Assembly: GCA_001247695.2 (NCBI GenBank) | Contig: LGRX02035454.1 | Span: 1 to 64,000, forward strand | Reading direction: 5' to 3' | Origin: Cymbomonas tetramitiformis | Taxonomy: Eukaryota; Chlorophyta; Pyramimonadophyceae; Pyramimonadales; Pyramimonadaceae | DNA length: 64,000 nucleotides | Shown here: piece after piece, positions 21,401 to 32,419 of the stretch | How the letters are laid out: each line of letters starts with the position of its first letter | Position numbering within the stretch: the first letter of the stretch is position 1 | The notes under the pieces: generated by a model | What the model saw: only the letters and a program-made list of their open reading frames with translations | Told to the model about the DNA's origin: nothing | Databases searched by the model: none | Program-made: the position numbers and the translations under genes

Positions 21401-24400
21401 GCCAAAGGCGCCCACTAAGGGAAACCCGCGTGACGCGTGACACGTGCTCCCCGACATTCGTTGGTTCCCTCAGTTCTCCCCCTTCAAGCTCACGCCGCAC
21501 CATCTGGCAAGCAGCGGGCCGGGACCTGCTCGATTCTGACTGATCTGTGTCGCGACACCCACCTTCTCCCCTCCAATTGCCGTCCCCCCTGAGCCTCACC
21601 TGCCATGCTAGCGTTGCTCTGTCTCCGCTTTCGGGGCCCCGATGGTGTGTCCTCCCCCGTCCCGCTGCTCTGCTGTTTGATATCCGAATGCTGACAGGCA
21701 TCCTCTGCATGCCCTTCTTCTCTGTCACCTATGCGCACCGCACCAGAGCCCAAACCTATATCTCGATTCGTTTCCATGTCTTCCCTTACCTCCCACCCCT
21801 CACCGCCAGGCACTGCCGGCTGCACCATCTTCCCGCCAGGCACTGCCGGCTGCACCATGTCCCCACCAGGCACTGCCGGCTGCGCCATCTCCCCACCAGG
21901 CATTGCCGGCTGCACCGTTTCCCCGCCAGGCCCTGCCGGCTGCACCATTTCCCCGCCAGGCCCTGCCGGCTGCACCATTTCCCCGCCAGGCCCTGCCGGC
22001 TGCACCGTTTCCCTACCAGGCCCTGCCGGCTGCACCGTTTCCCTGTCAGCGCCTTGTGCTCCAGCCGGCTGCCACTGCGACGAGGAGGCGGGCAAGCCCG
22101 AGTCCCCGTGAGCTTCTGCCACCTCCAGTCTACTCCGTAGGCGTGCCACCTCGGCTCGCAACCACGCCAGCTCTGCGTCCTCGGGAGCTGCTTGGCGGCC
22201 CCCTGCAACACGCAAACCCGGCAGGGGCCGTCAATTCCACGCCAGCAACTCGAAGCCTGCACAGTCGTCCCCCGCCGCGAGACAGCGTCACACAAGAACA
22301 GACAAAGAGGCGAGCTTGCGGGGTCAGACCACCTGGTTGCGCCGGGTCAGCGGCTTCCTGGCCTCCCAGGCTGTCCGGGACGCATTCGTGAGTCTCCATC
22401 GGGTGCTTCGTGATAGGCTCTCCCCAGTGGCTCTGACTCGGGTCGGCCGGAGGGTGCGAAGAGCAGGAGGGCGACGAGGGGCCTCCGGTGCGATTCTGGT
22501 TGCAGAGGATGTCGTATGCGAGCACGCTACCGAGGCTGTGCCCGAGCATGCTGACGGTGCCCTGCACAGCACTTCCCCTAGACCGGACCCATTAGGATAA
22601 ACCGTTCATTCATAACGGTGGTGATTATCGCATACCCCCTGAGCCCTTCTTCTCCAGGCCCCACGTGAGGCGCGTGGAGGGTGAGGCAGGGAGGCGAGAG
22701 GGGTGTCTGCCTCCCACCTTGAAGCTTGGGTTGCGTCTCATGAAGCGGTGGTATATCGTGTTCATCTCGAGGGTCACCGAGTCGATGATGTCCTGATCCA
22801 TACCCTCTCAGCACTGATCCTTCTGCCGTGCAGCAGCGCCGCGCAAGCCTTGCGGAGGGTGCTCGGGTTTACCGCACACGCGATGCACCATAGCCATCGG
22901 ATCGGAATGTAAAATTGATTGGTGATGAACTAATGACGGCTCGATCGATGTGGAGCGCCCATGCAGTCGACTCGGCCCCTCTGAAAACCTCGACCCGCAT
23001 CCGGGGCGTACCGGCAGCGTGCGGAACTCGAGGCAGAGCATGCCACAGGTCAGGTGAGTGGCAGCAGGCAGCCACAGGTCAGGTGGGTGGCAGCAGCCAG
23101 CCACCTGGCAATGCCTCGGGGTTAGGTAGTAAAGGCCGTCGAGGATGGTGGTGTGCAGCGCCTGCCGCAGAGCGCGCGCTCCATGCGGCTGCAGCTTCTC
23201 CACCATGTTATCCGCCTCCAAACTCAGATGCTTCCGCCATTGCACAGGCAACACCTGCGCTCCCATTGGCCCTCCACCATCTCAGCCCACATGCCACCCT
23301 CGAGGGGTGCTCTGGGTCAAACCCCCCCATGATGCAAAGCATACCATGGCATTGCATGGCGTGCGCGATCTCAAGGCGAGGACTTGGTCACGGGCTCATC
23401 TCTTGATCGATGTTCAATTTTCAGGCAGATCGCACACTCGCGCGGAGGTCACAGGTCGCAGGTCACGCTGCGGAGACTGGCGCCGGAGCACTCCCATCGG
23501 TTCCTGCGACTCCCTGAAGGTGCCCAAGCCCCCGGGGTCGGAGATTGAGCCGTCTGAGTGCTCAGGGTCCCGACCTCCACTCGATGGTGACGATGTCCGC
23601 GAGGGAAGTGGTCGGGGTTCACGCTGTGGAGATTGCGGCGGAGTGCGCTCAGGTCCGTAGTGAGGCTGACAAAATCCAATCGCTGGCCGATCCCTGCATG
23701 GAGTCAAAGCTCAATGCTCATCCCTCCACCCCACGCATCCTAAAGCCACGTGGCCTGGTTGCGCCCGTGTTCTCGCACAAAACGACTGATGTCCAGGCAA
23801 GCACGAGGCAGATGGCTGGGGGGGCTCACGGGAGCTCAGGAAGGCGCGTGGGGTCCGGTCTTGAGGGAGCTTGGAGGGGCGCAGATGATAGATGCATGCA
23901 CTGTGACACCATGCAGCGCGCGACGAGCCGCAGGTGGGCGGCCTCCGTGTGTTAGCCATGGGTGTGTTGCCTGGGAGAACATACCGTGCACCACGAGCAC
24001 CAGGTGGGTGACCTCCGTGTGCCGGGCACGCTGTTCCTCCGCTTCCACTCCCCAGTCGCTTTCGTTATGCCGCCACATCAGCGCTGCATCATAGCCCCGC
24101 CGAAGTCTGGCTCCTGCAGCACACAATGCGTCCCTCCCTCCCCGCCTTGCATGGCCTCTGCTCCTGCAACCGCTACGGTCGGGCAGTATTCAGTGCAGCG
24201 CAACGGTTGCTGTCTTGGACAGCACATCCCCCAATAAGGCTGCAGCAGCCCATCCTCCCGAGTGTGGCTGCGGCAGCGCATCCCTCACCCAATGAGGCTG
24301 CAGCAGCGCATCCGCCACCCAATGGGGCTGCGGCAGCGCATCCGCCACCCAATGAGGCTGCAGCAGCGCATCCCTCACCCAATGAGGCTGCAGCAGCGCA

Positions 24401-27400
24401 TCCGCCACCCAATGGGGCTGCGGCAGCGCATCCGCCACCCAATGAGGCTGCGGCAGCGCATCCGCCACCCAATGGGGCTGCGGCAGCGCATCCGCCACCC
24501 AATGGGGCTGCGGCAGCGCATCCGCCACCCAATGAGGCTGCGGCGCATCCGCCACCCAATGAGGCTGCGGCAGCGCATCCCCCACCCAATGAGGCTGCAG
24601 CAGCGCATCCGCCACCCAATGAGGCTGCAGCATCGCATCCGCCAACCAATGAGGCTGCGGCAGCGCATCCGCCACCCAATGAGGCTGCGGCAGCGCATCC
24701 GCCACCCAATGAGGCTGCGGCAGCGCATCCGCCACCCAATGAGGCTGCGGCAGCGCATCCCCCACCCAATGAGGCTGTGGCAGCGCATCCGCCGAGTGAG
24801 GCTGTAGCAGCGCATCCGCCGAGTGAGGCTGTAGCAGCAAGGCATTCGTAGCGGTTTTCTCTAGGGGGGAGAGCCGAGTGCAGAGCATGAGCAGCGCCGT
24901 GGGCCGCACCTGGAGGGCCTGAGCTGGAGCCTGCCACCTGGCTCATGGCACGTACGATTTTAGTACTGAGAGTATCGTCGCACAGCCACATCTGGTCCGC
25001 CTCCAAGAAGTAGGCATGTAGACCCCCCTGCGCGCCTCAAATCGACATCACCATCCCATAAATAAATAACAAATTCCCCGCACACCTCCATTCACAGGGT
25101 GGACTTACAGGTCTCCGCCTTTATCCCTCCCATCCCACAAAGTGGGAGCGGATCCCCCTCCCCCATCGGTGCAGCCCCCACCTGTGTGCCTCAGCCCGCT
25201 CCCCTCAGTGGGAGCTGATCCCCTCTGCCCCCGCCCCCACCCCCGGTGCAGCCCCACACCTGTGTGTCTCAACCTGCTCCCCAGAATGGGAGCTGGCCCT
25301 CGCTGCCTCCCCCCTCCCCTGGTGTGCAATGCATCGACCAAGGAATTGAGCCCGAGACTCCAGGAACAAAACACTGCTTTGCATCAGTGGATGCAGCCAT
25401 GGTACAGATAGGGCTGAGTCTCCATGGACCAAGATGAGACCGAGTGGTGCACACGGAGGGACGGATGCAACGATTGGTGAGGGAGTAGGTAAGGGATCGC
25501 TCACTGTGAAGCTGTTGATGATGTCCACATTTGATACACATAGGAATTGCGTCTAAGATATGGAAAGCGTATTCAAAAGTCGTCAACAACTCCCTCACAG
25601 TGAGCGAATGGCGCACCCGCAGACTGAGGGAATGAGCCCGAGACAGACACCTCGGCACCCGCAGACTGAGGGAATGAGCCCGAGACAGACACTTCGGCCG
25701 CAGACTGAGGGAATGAGCCCGAGACAGACACCTCGGCACCCGCAGACTGAGGGAATGAGCCCGAGACAGACACTTCGGCCGCAGACTGAGGGAATGAGCC
25801 CGAGACAGACACCTCGGCATCCGCGAGATATCGGAACGATAGGCCTTGCTCCAAGCTCCATCATGACAGCTCACACTGACCGAAGGTAACAGCCCCCTAT
25901 AGCCTGCTCCACGTAGGCCCACGTCACCTGTGTGGCCCACCAGATCTACACGTCCGCCCACCCAGCACCCTATAGCCACCTCCACGCAGGCCCACGTCAC
26001 CTGTGTACGGCCCACCGTATCTACACGTCCGCCCCACCCAGCCCCTATAGCCTCCTCCACGTAGGCCCACGTCACCTGTGTACGGCCCACCAGATCTACA
26101 CGTCCGCCCACCCAGCCCCCCATAGCCTCCTCCACGTAGGCCCCGTCACCTGTGTACGCCCACCTACACGTCCGCCCACCCAGCACCCTATAGCCACCTC
26201 CCGTAGGCCCACGTCACCTGTGTACGGCCCACCAGATCTACACGTGCGCCCATCCATCCCCCTTCCTGCTCCGTCTTCCTGTTCCAAACCTGCATCTCCC
26301 CCATCTCACTCCAACTCAGCCGCCAATCAGAGCATTCCGCGCCCGGCAGTCTGATCGACAGACGACAGCAACCGGCACTCTCCGTAGATAAAGAGGGCGA
26401 TTCTCTTCTTGCTGCACACACGCCGACTTCCACCTCGAGCCGCAGAATGGCTTTTTCAAAAGTGAATTCCGTGAAACCCTAAAAACCCTAAATATGACTT
26501 CCACCTTCGAGCCGCAGAATGGCTTTTTCAAAGTGAACTCCGTGAAACCCTAAAAACCCTAAATATGACTTCCACCTTCGATCCGCAGAATGGCTTTTTA
26601 AAAGTGAACACCGTGCTCTCTGCCAGCGGCCTGCACACATCCTGCGCCACCCACGCCCTCCGGCAGCATTCTGCGCCACCCACGCCCTCCGGCATGGCCT
26701 GGGTGCGGCGGCGGAGAATACCTGCCCCAGGAAGGCGCCCTCCAGCTGCTCGGCCACGCTCTCCTCCACAGGAACCCACTCACCAGACCGCTCGACGAAC
26801 CTGCACACACCTCCACGGTGAGCTGTTCGCAGCCCCACAGAGGGTCTGCCAGCACATCTGCAGCCAATCCAGAACTTCGCACAGAACCAGACACTCCACT
26901 GCACCGGCAACCGGACGTTCAATTGCTTGAGGCCGGCGCTTCCCGGGGCCCGGCGATGCAGAGGCTTGAGGCCGGCGCTTCCCGGGGCCCGGCGATGCAG
27001 AGGAACTACGAGAGTCCGGTCAAATGGGTCATGTACTACCGTGGTGAAGGGTACAGGGCGGTGCAGATGACGGACCACGAGCCTCGAAGCACCCGTGGCA
27101 AAGCGGCGGCTGACCAGTAGCAAGGCGACATCTCGCGCATCTCGAGATCCACCTGGTGTAGCCCACCTTTGACCACGATGCGCTCGCCGATGTCATCATC
27201 CACCAGCCCTGACCCTCTGGGGAGACACCGCGCAAAAACCCCGCTCCGCACCTCCCTTTCGCTCACTGCAGACCAGAGGCTGCACTCCACCCCTCCCTGT
27301 CGCTCACTGCAGACCAAAGGCTGCACTCCACCCCTCCCTTGCCGTTGCCGTTGCTCCCGAACGCTTCTTGCCGAGCACATCGGACGGGAACGTGTTCCAA

Positions 27401-28347
27401 AGGTGTTGCAGCCGGAACGGGCAAAGTGGCTGCCATCCCAGAGGTAGAATTAAAGCACACCGGTTGGCACAGTTCTTGGAGGGAGGCCGCGAAGGAGATT
27501 CCTTTGCAGCGGCTCCCTTTCCGCCAAAGATGCTCCTGCTGCCTGCACGCTCCCGCCAGGCGAGCGTCTCGCCTCGGAACTACCGCCTGGAGGCGTCCCG
27601 CAAAGGAGCGATGGCCAGGCGAGAAAGAAAGGCGAGAAGGAGGAGAAACTCTCGGGGAGACTCGCCTCGGCCCCGAAACAGAGCAAACTCGGCCCACCAG
27701 GCCCGCGAGAGCTCGCGCTCCTGCAGCGCCGACCCCCCAGAGCACCCCTCACTGCTCCTGCATAACTCGCCCGAGGGTTTAGTCCGCGCTCGATGCTCGC
27801 CAACACTTGGCACGGCACGTCAGTACCCTTCCCTCGTACTCACAATCGAGGGTTGCGGTTTGGCTTTGGTCGAGAAGATAGCGAGCACAGAAGCTCGTTG
27901 CGTGAACGCTCCGAGAATCCTCGAGGGATATGCCAGGCCTAAAGCTGTCGCTTGCGCGCGATGTTCGGACGGCAAAGATAGTACACCAGCGAGCCGCGTG
28001 CGTGAGAGAAGGGTGCTGGGAACACAGGTGGCGCGCGTGGAATCTCGTGACCCGAGGAGTTCGACGACTGACGTCGCGAGCGCCTGCAGGGCGCTGGGCG
28101 CTGGGGTGCTGTGGGCACTTACTTGAGACAGATATGCCTGCTCGAGTGCTCGGGAATCAGCAGGACAGAAACGAAAAAATTCGCCTCGCGCGACGACATC
28201 AGTCATCTGATGAGCTCCCAGGGGCTGCTTGGAATAGAACCAACGAATGGGATCGTCTTCGCCATGGTCCTCGAGATGGGGCAAGATGTCAGAGGGCGAC
28301 GTCTCGACGCCCAAGAATTCCGGTGGCGTTAAAACCGGAGATGCCAT
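18058..28347 (-). CDS. SGR2-like: SGR2-type DDHD-domain phospholipase (phosphatidic-acid-preferring PLA1 family)
   Basis: A large multi-exon gene placed by splice phase and family motifs. Placed exons: 28123-28347 (ATG, MASPVLTPPEF; RWFYSKQPL), 27076-27216 (VVKGGLHQVDLEMRE, RGSW), 26722-26800, 24938-25027, 23985-24113, 23575-23693 (VVHGIGQ spans this junction), 23105-23254 (VLPVQWRKHL), 22718-22792, 22333-22561 (lipase serine in GHSLGSVLAYDIL), 21600-22202, 20882-21069 (LLLMGSPLGMF), 20061-20176 (YHPYDPVAYRLEPL), 19258-19600, 18731-18792 (RLDHMLQ) and 18058-18450 (SALTSHMCYW, stop). Most adjacent junctions keep frame and have GT-AG ends. Exons between 27.2-28.1, 25.0-26.7, 24.1-24.9 and 20.2-20.8 kb are incomplete in my model. 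The family hydrolyses phospholipids at membranes; SGR2 in Arabidopsis acts at the vacuolar membrane. The DDHD aspartates and histidine are present in the HPYDP and RLDH regions. The frame is intact where visible, so it is probably functional. Confidence 0.88.
21600..22202 (-). CDS. SGR2-like: DDHD phospholipase linker exon with coiled coil and 10-residue repeats
   Basis: 603 bp, entering at phase 1 and leaving at phase 1 (GGCAG/GTGAGG). It begins with a short coiled-coil segment (EDAELAWLRAEVARLRSRLE), as in plant homologues, and then about nine repeats of PGGEMVQPAG-like decapeptides encoded by a 30-bp minisatellite. It lies between the lipase serine and the DDHD core, a disordered linker in relatives. 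Confidence 0.8.
21800..22060. repeat. 30-bp coding minisatellite
   Basis: About nine units containing CCTGCCGGCTGCACC, all in frame inside the phospholipase linker exon. The period is a multiple of three, so copy-number change preserves the frame. Confidence 0.9.
22333..22561 (-). CDS. SGR2-like: DDHD phospholipase exon with the catalytic serine
   Basis: The exon opens after CTGTGCAG with GTVSMLGHSLGSVLAYDIL, the GxSxG nucleophile elbow of the family, then a Ser/Pro linker. It ends phase 1 at CAACCAG/GTGGTC, which matches the next exon at 22202. Confidence 0.88.
24245..24840. repeat. 30-bp minisatellite, about 20 copies
   Basis: Units of GCAGCGCATCCGCCACCCAA plus TGAGGCTGCG. It lies between phospholipase exons 24938-25027 and 23985-24113, probably intronic, although minus-strand frames remain open across it. 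Confidence 0.92.
25617..25820. repeat. ~40-bp minisatellite, five copies
   Basis: Units built on GCAGACTGAGGGAATGAGCC with CGAGACAGACAC, alternating a long and a short spacer (CTCGGCACCC versus TTCGGCC). Inside the phospholipase gene, presumed intron. Confidence 0.88.
25905..26245. repeat. ~72-bp repeat, four to five copies
   Basis: Imperfect units with CCACGTAGGCCCACGTCACC, TGTGTACGGCCCACC and AGATCTACACGTCCGCCC. Presumed intronic. Confidence 0.85.
26440..26610. repeat. ~80-bp repeat with telobox motifs
   Basis: About two to three copies of a unit with GCCGCAGAATGGCTTTTTCA and AAACCCTAAAAACCCTAAAT. The second part contains plant-type telomere/telobox heptamers (CCCTAAA). Confidence 0.85.
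28123..28347 (-). CDS. SGR2-like: DDHD phospholipase exon 1 (start codon)
   Basis: Exactly 75 codons from ATG to a CTCAA/GTAAGT donor. It holds DDPIRWFYSKQPLG, TDVVARGEFFRF and DSRALEQAYL, which follow the conserved N-terminus of plant SGR2 proteins. This fixes the gene start and makes the mobile-element complex at 28539 its immediate upstream neighbour. Confidence 0.85.
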
Positions 28348-28538
28348 GGATAGCCAACCGAGCGTTCGTGATTGATATGCAGGCTTTAGGGCAAGTCCCT
28401 CGAGGACTTTCGAAAAAGTGTACTGAATATAGAAAGAGCGCTGTGCTGTTTTCGCCCGAGCAGAATCACGCACCACGCAGAAGTGCAAGCGTGAGATTAC
28501 GAGAGAAGGGAAATTTGGGAATACTATAAGCCATCTCG
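28348..28538 (-). promoter_or_regulatory. short upstream region of the phospholipase gene
   Basis: Only about 190 bp separate the start codon from the repeat at 28539. A TCTATATTC stretch (near 28435) could be a weak TATA element. Most normal promoter sequence has been displaced or replaced by mobile DNA. Confidence 0.35.
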
Positions 28539-28992
28539 TTCGTGGAAATCTTAGGGGTCAGCTAGGCGAGCTGAGAGCAGGTTGGCCTCAGCTGGGAGTC
28601 TCGTTACGACATTTCCGAAACTTTGATATGGGCGCACAAGTGAGGTCCGCAGTGCGAGTGTTTAGAGTGCTCGACAAAATAGAGGCCAGCCTTATGCATC
28701 TGCCTTATCGTACTGTGTACTTGCGTTATCGTGTTTGAGATGTGCGGTTTTAAATGAGCTTTCCTCGATAAATTTGCTCGTTCAATTTAACGAGCTTTTA
28801 AGGAGGCGACTCTTCGACTACAAACGAACTTTGCCGCTCGTACGCAAGTTTGGCGGAGCAGTTTGGCGTATCGCAAGCGTATCATCGTCAGACTCGAGAC
28901 TGCATTGACCCCTTGAAAGTCGGTCGGATCGACCTCCGCTGGTATCACCCGACTCGAGGGCATACTGTGTCACGCCAACACGTTACATAACT
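28539..28992. repeat. direct repeat P, left copy
   Basis: 454 bp starting TTCGTGGAAATCTTAGGGG and ending ACGTTACATAACT. It matches 54645-55103 in the same orientation with two small indels, except that the block 28828-28914 is inverted relative to the right copy. Confidence 0.95.
28828..28914. other. 87-bp inverted block in repeat P (orientation A)
   Basis: Begins ACTTTGCCGCTCG and ends TTGACCCCTT. Its exact reverse complement occupies 54939-55025. The flanks (CTACAAACGA on the left, GAAAGTCGGTCGG on the right) are the same in both copies. Confidence 0.93.
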
Positions 28993-29147
28993 GATGGTTT
29001 TCTGATCAGTGTAGGATGACAGGCAGTATGACTGTCATCCGGAGCAGATCTGAAAACTGAGGTTTTCTGATCAGTCGGAGGCATAAGAGGCCAGCTACGG
29101 ACTGAGAGGGCCTCTTGCCGTGTTACTGTGGACTTGTGTGGACTTTC
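28989..29147 (+). repeat. DIRS-1 repeat A1
   Basis: 159 bp starting AACTGATGGTTTTCTG, repeated at 33637-33795. Contains a perfect 9-bp stem GGATGACAG/CTGTCATCC. Confidence 0.93.
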
Positions 29148-29270
29148 ATCGACTGTTTAACTTTTTGCAGTTTACTGTCCGTTTTTGCAGTCTGTGTCCG
29201 TTTTTGCAGTTCTGTAACACCGTAAGCTTTTCAGTGCGCACATACTTTCAGTAGTATTCGTATATTGATT

Positions 29271-30122
29271 ATGGAGTGGTTCACCGACCCAATTTTGTGT
29301 CAAAGACGAATTGATGATTTGCAAGCGCAGCCAGCGTACGCGACCGCTTTTGCCGCTTTCCAAGATGGGGAGGACCTCTCGCAACCGCAAATGAAGTTGA
29401 TTCGACAAATGGAGAGAGCGACTACCCGACTTGCTGAGCTTAAGGGATTGTCACAAGTAGCCTCAGGAGACCGTAAGCGTCCGTGGGAGGCAGCAGTAGA
29501 TCTCACTCAGCTTCCAGGGTCCGATCGCCTTGAGTTGACTCGCAACGATGATGGCAAGGACAAGGGACTCCGCAAACAGTTTTTGGAGACCCAGCACCAC
29601 TTCGTGGCACACTCAGCGTCACAGTTGGCGCTTAATGACGCCAAGAAGGAATTGGAAGGTGTGGAGCTGCCTGAGACTGTCACTCTTGCTTTAGAGTTCT
29701 TGTCTGAGACTGCGGAAAAAGGTGTGGCACGCGCCAAGGCACGCGCTAAAATTTTGGCCTTGGTTTCGGACAAAGGCCCTGAAATGGGCTGGAAAATCTG
29801 CGAGAAACTTGAGCGTAAATCGTACGCTGACGATGAAGAGGACGAAAAGTTAATGCGCAAAGCAGAGAAGGAAGTTAAGGCTGAAAAAACTCACGCTGCC
29901 CAAGCTGCGGCTGCCAAGGGGCGAAACAAGGGCCTAGGCAGGGGTGCCTTTTCAGCTTCTCGTCCTACTGCTCCTGGAGCACCTCCGCCACCGCCACTTG
30001 TTCAGGCAGGGCGTGGCAGTCACCTCCAATGCTGGAATTGTAACGAGTTTGGACACCACCAAAACCAATGCTCGCAGCCGCGCCCGGCTGGCAGAGGCCG
30101 TGGCAGAGGAACGGACCGTTGA
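29271..30122 (+). CDS. gag: DIRS-1 gag-like nucleocapsid protein
   Basis: An 283-residue protein from ATG at 29271 (MEWFTDPILCQRR). The first two thirds are helical and highly charged. The C-terminus is Ala/Pro-rich and ends with a CCHC zinc knuckle (CWNCNEFGHHQNQC) and a GRGRG tail, typical of retroelement Gag that binds RNA. It lies about 120 bp upstream of pol in a different reading context. Intact. Confidence 0.85.
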   Translation: MEWFTDPILCQRRIDDLQAQPAYATAFAAFQDGEDLSQPQMKLIRQMERATTRLAELKGLSQVASGDRKRPWEAAVDLTQLPGSDRLELTRNDDGKDKGLRKQFLETQHHFVAHSASQLALNDAKKELEGVELPETVTLALEFLSETAEKGVARAKARAKILALVSDKGPEMGWKICEKLERKSYADDEEDEKLMRKAEKEVKAEKTHAAQAAAAKGRNKGLGRGAFSASRPTAPGAPPPPPLVQAGRGSHLQCWNCNEFGHHQNQCSQPRPAGRGRGRGTDR

Positions 30123-30240
30123 ATTGTTAAAAATGTAGAGCCACGAAGGCCAGTACTGTCAGCTTAAGCGGAATGCTTAACAGTTGAGGTGGAATGCCCA
30201 ACTTAAAATGTAATTTGTGGGGACGAACCCTAAATTTGTA

Positions 30241-32419
30241 ATGAATCTTGGCCCGCGGGCTGTTGTTCCTTGTGTTCCAGGTTCTGAATTCTCTGAGGAA
30301 GAGCTTGTCGAGGCCATACCTTTGTGTGAACAGGGCGTTCCGGTGCCCCGTGTTGCGGGGAGACTTAGGGAACGAGCACCCTTTTGGCGGACCTTTGTCC
30401 GCTCTTCGTATGTGATGTCTTGGATTGAGAGAGGGTTTAACTTGAAGTTTAAAGATGGCAGGGCTCCGCCCCGAGTACACTTGGCTAACCACGTGTCAGC
30501 TGTTAGGCACACCACCTTCGTTACTGACGCTGTGCAGGAGTGTGTCCTTATGGGCGCCCTGAGAGAGGTGCTCAGCAAGCCGCGGGTTGTACTGCCTTTA
30601 ATGGTAGACGACTCTCGGGACAAGCTAAGGCTAATCTTCAACGGTAAGTGGCTCAATGCCTTCCTGATCTTTCCGAAGTTCAAGTATGAGCACCTGCTAC
30701 CTTTTGTAGACCTGCTTAGGAGGGGTGACGGGCTGTTTTACTTTGACTATAAGTCAGGGTATTACCACGTAGACCTCCACGAGATGTCGCGTACATCTGT
30801 TGCTGTTGAGTGGCAGGGCAGGTTCTTTGAGTTCTGTGTGCTGCCGTTTGGTCTAGCCCCAGCTTGCTGGGTGTTTACGAAGATCAACAAGGAGCTCGTA
30901 GGTAAGTGGCGGGGTCTCGGGTTCCGTGTGCACCCCTACGTGGACGACTTTGCCTTTGCTGTGAGGGCTCCTACACTCACGGACCCTTCGGCTTTGGCTG
31001 TGTTGTCCCGTATTATGCGGGACGTGCGGGAGGCAGGTTGGCTCGTGTCAGAGTCTAAGTCTCAGCTGTTTTTCACACGGGCCCTTGTGCATATAGGCAT
31101 AGGCATAGACCTGGAGGGGGGGGGTCTTGTTCGTGCCTGAAAAGGCTTTGAGCAAGATCCGTGCTTGTGTGTCAGACTTGTTGAGGCTGTTTCATAGGCT
31201 GCCTCTGAGGCTTGTGGCTAAGTTTGCAGGCTTAGTTAATGCACAGTGGTTTGTACTAGGGGGTGTCACTCGATTGTATGCTAGGGCGGCTGCAGTACTC
31301 ATAGCCGACACCCTGACTTGGGGCTCGTGGGCTTCTCATGTCCCGGGCACTGATGCTCTTCGGGCAGAGCTGGAGTTCTGGCTGACAGACGGCTTTCGTA
31401 GGCATCAGAGAGGCATTTGGGAGCCCAGGGGGGCGGGGCTTCAGCTGGAGACAGTCCATGCGGACACCTCTGAGGTGGCATGGGGTTCCTGGCTGGAGCA
31501 GTCCTTTGGGGGACCTGAGTTGCTTGGCCACAGTTATCTGACAATGTCGGACATACTGAAGTCATCCACTCTCAGGGAGCTCAGGGGCATTTTTGACTCT
31601 CTCCGAGCATTTGATGTGGCTGGCAGGCTGAGAGGGAAGAGGGTGCTTGTCATTTGTGACAACCAGGCTGTGCATTTTGTCATTGAGTCTGGCAGCAGGC
31701 ATCAGGAGCTTCAGGAGTTGGCTTTAGCGGTGCATGATTTCTGTGCTGACCACGGGGTGGTTTTGTCCTCCCTTTGGATGCCCAGGGAGTTTGAGGCCCG
31801 GGCTGATGCCCTGTCCAAGATCAGAGACCATGATGACTGGATGGTCAACCCGGCAATCTTTCGGTGGGCTGACCCATGGATTGCCGGGGGGTGGAGGCAC
31901 ACCCGGGACAGGTTTGCAACTGACAAGAATTGTCTTGTTTTTGACAGTGCAGGTCCCCCCTCCTTCAACAGTGCTTGGCATTGTCCAGGTACGTCGGGGG
32001 TTGATACTTTCGGTCAGACGGATTGGCGGGAGCACGTCAACTGGTGCAACCCGCCTTTTCGGATGATCGGGAGGCTCCTGATGTTTCTGCAGGCTGAGAG
32101 GGCTGCGGCCTCCATTGTGGCCCCGGTCTGGACTTTCCAGCCGTGGTGGGTCTTGCTGTGTCCCGACGGGGTTCACTTAGCGGACTGTGTGGTGCAGTGG
32201 ACGGAGCTCCAGCCCTCTGCGGACACCTTCCTCCCTGGCCTCGGAAGGGTCAATGAAGGGGGTGTGGGCTTGCCTGACTTTCGGGTCCTCCTCTTGCGGG
32301 TCTCCTTCGATGAGAGGGAGCCTGCAGGCCCTGGTCCCCGCTGTACCTTGGGGGGTTGCATGGCTTGTGACTGGGGTAGGGGTATGAGATGGGGGCTGCC
32401 TTTCATGCAGGCATCATAG
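30241..32419 (+). pseudogene. pol: DIRS-1 pol: reverse transcriptase, RNase H, methylase-like domain, one frameshift
   Basis: Frame 1 from ATG at 30241 holds the RT: GRLRERAPFW, KLRLIFNGKWLN, FDYKSGYYHVDL, LPFGLAPACW and the catalytic YVDD box. A nine-G run at about 31116-31124 shifts the frame. With one G fewer the text continues as LEGGVLFVPEKAL, just as the sister element reads through SVRGVFYVPQKKW. Frame 2 (31127-32419) holds RNase H (HADTSEVAWG, LREL, CDNQ, RADALSK) and then a domain with RFATDKN and NWCNPPF, resembling the N6-adenine-methylase-like domain known in DIRS elements. The extra G could be mutation or sequencing error in a homopolymer. Confidence 0.85.

Noticed and set aside
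24126..25006. Repeat proteins with EAAAAHPPPN or ASLGGGCAAA units
   Set aside because: Both strands stay open because of the 30-bp repeat; no independent support for coding.
28561..28992. Gene encoded in repeat P
   Set aside because: The ~140-codon frame in the right copy is broken in the left copy by indels and the inversion; no motif.
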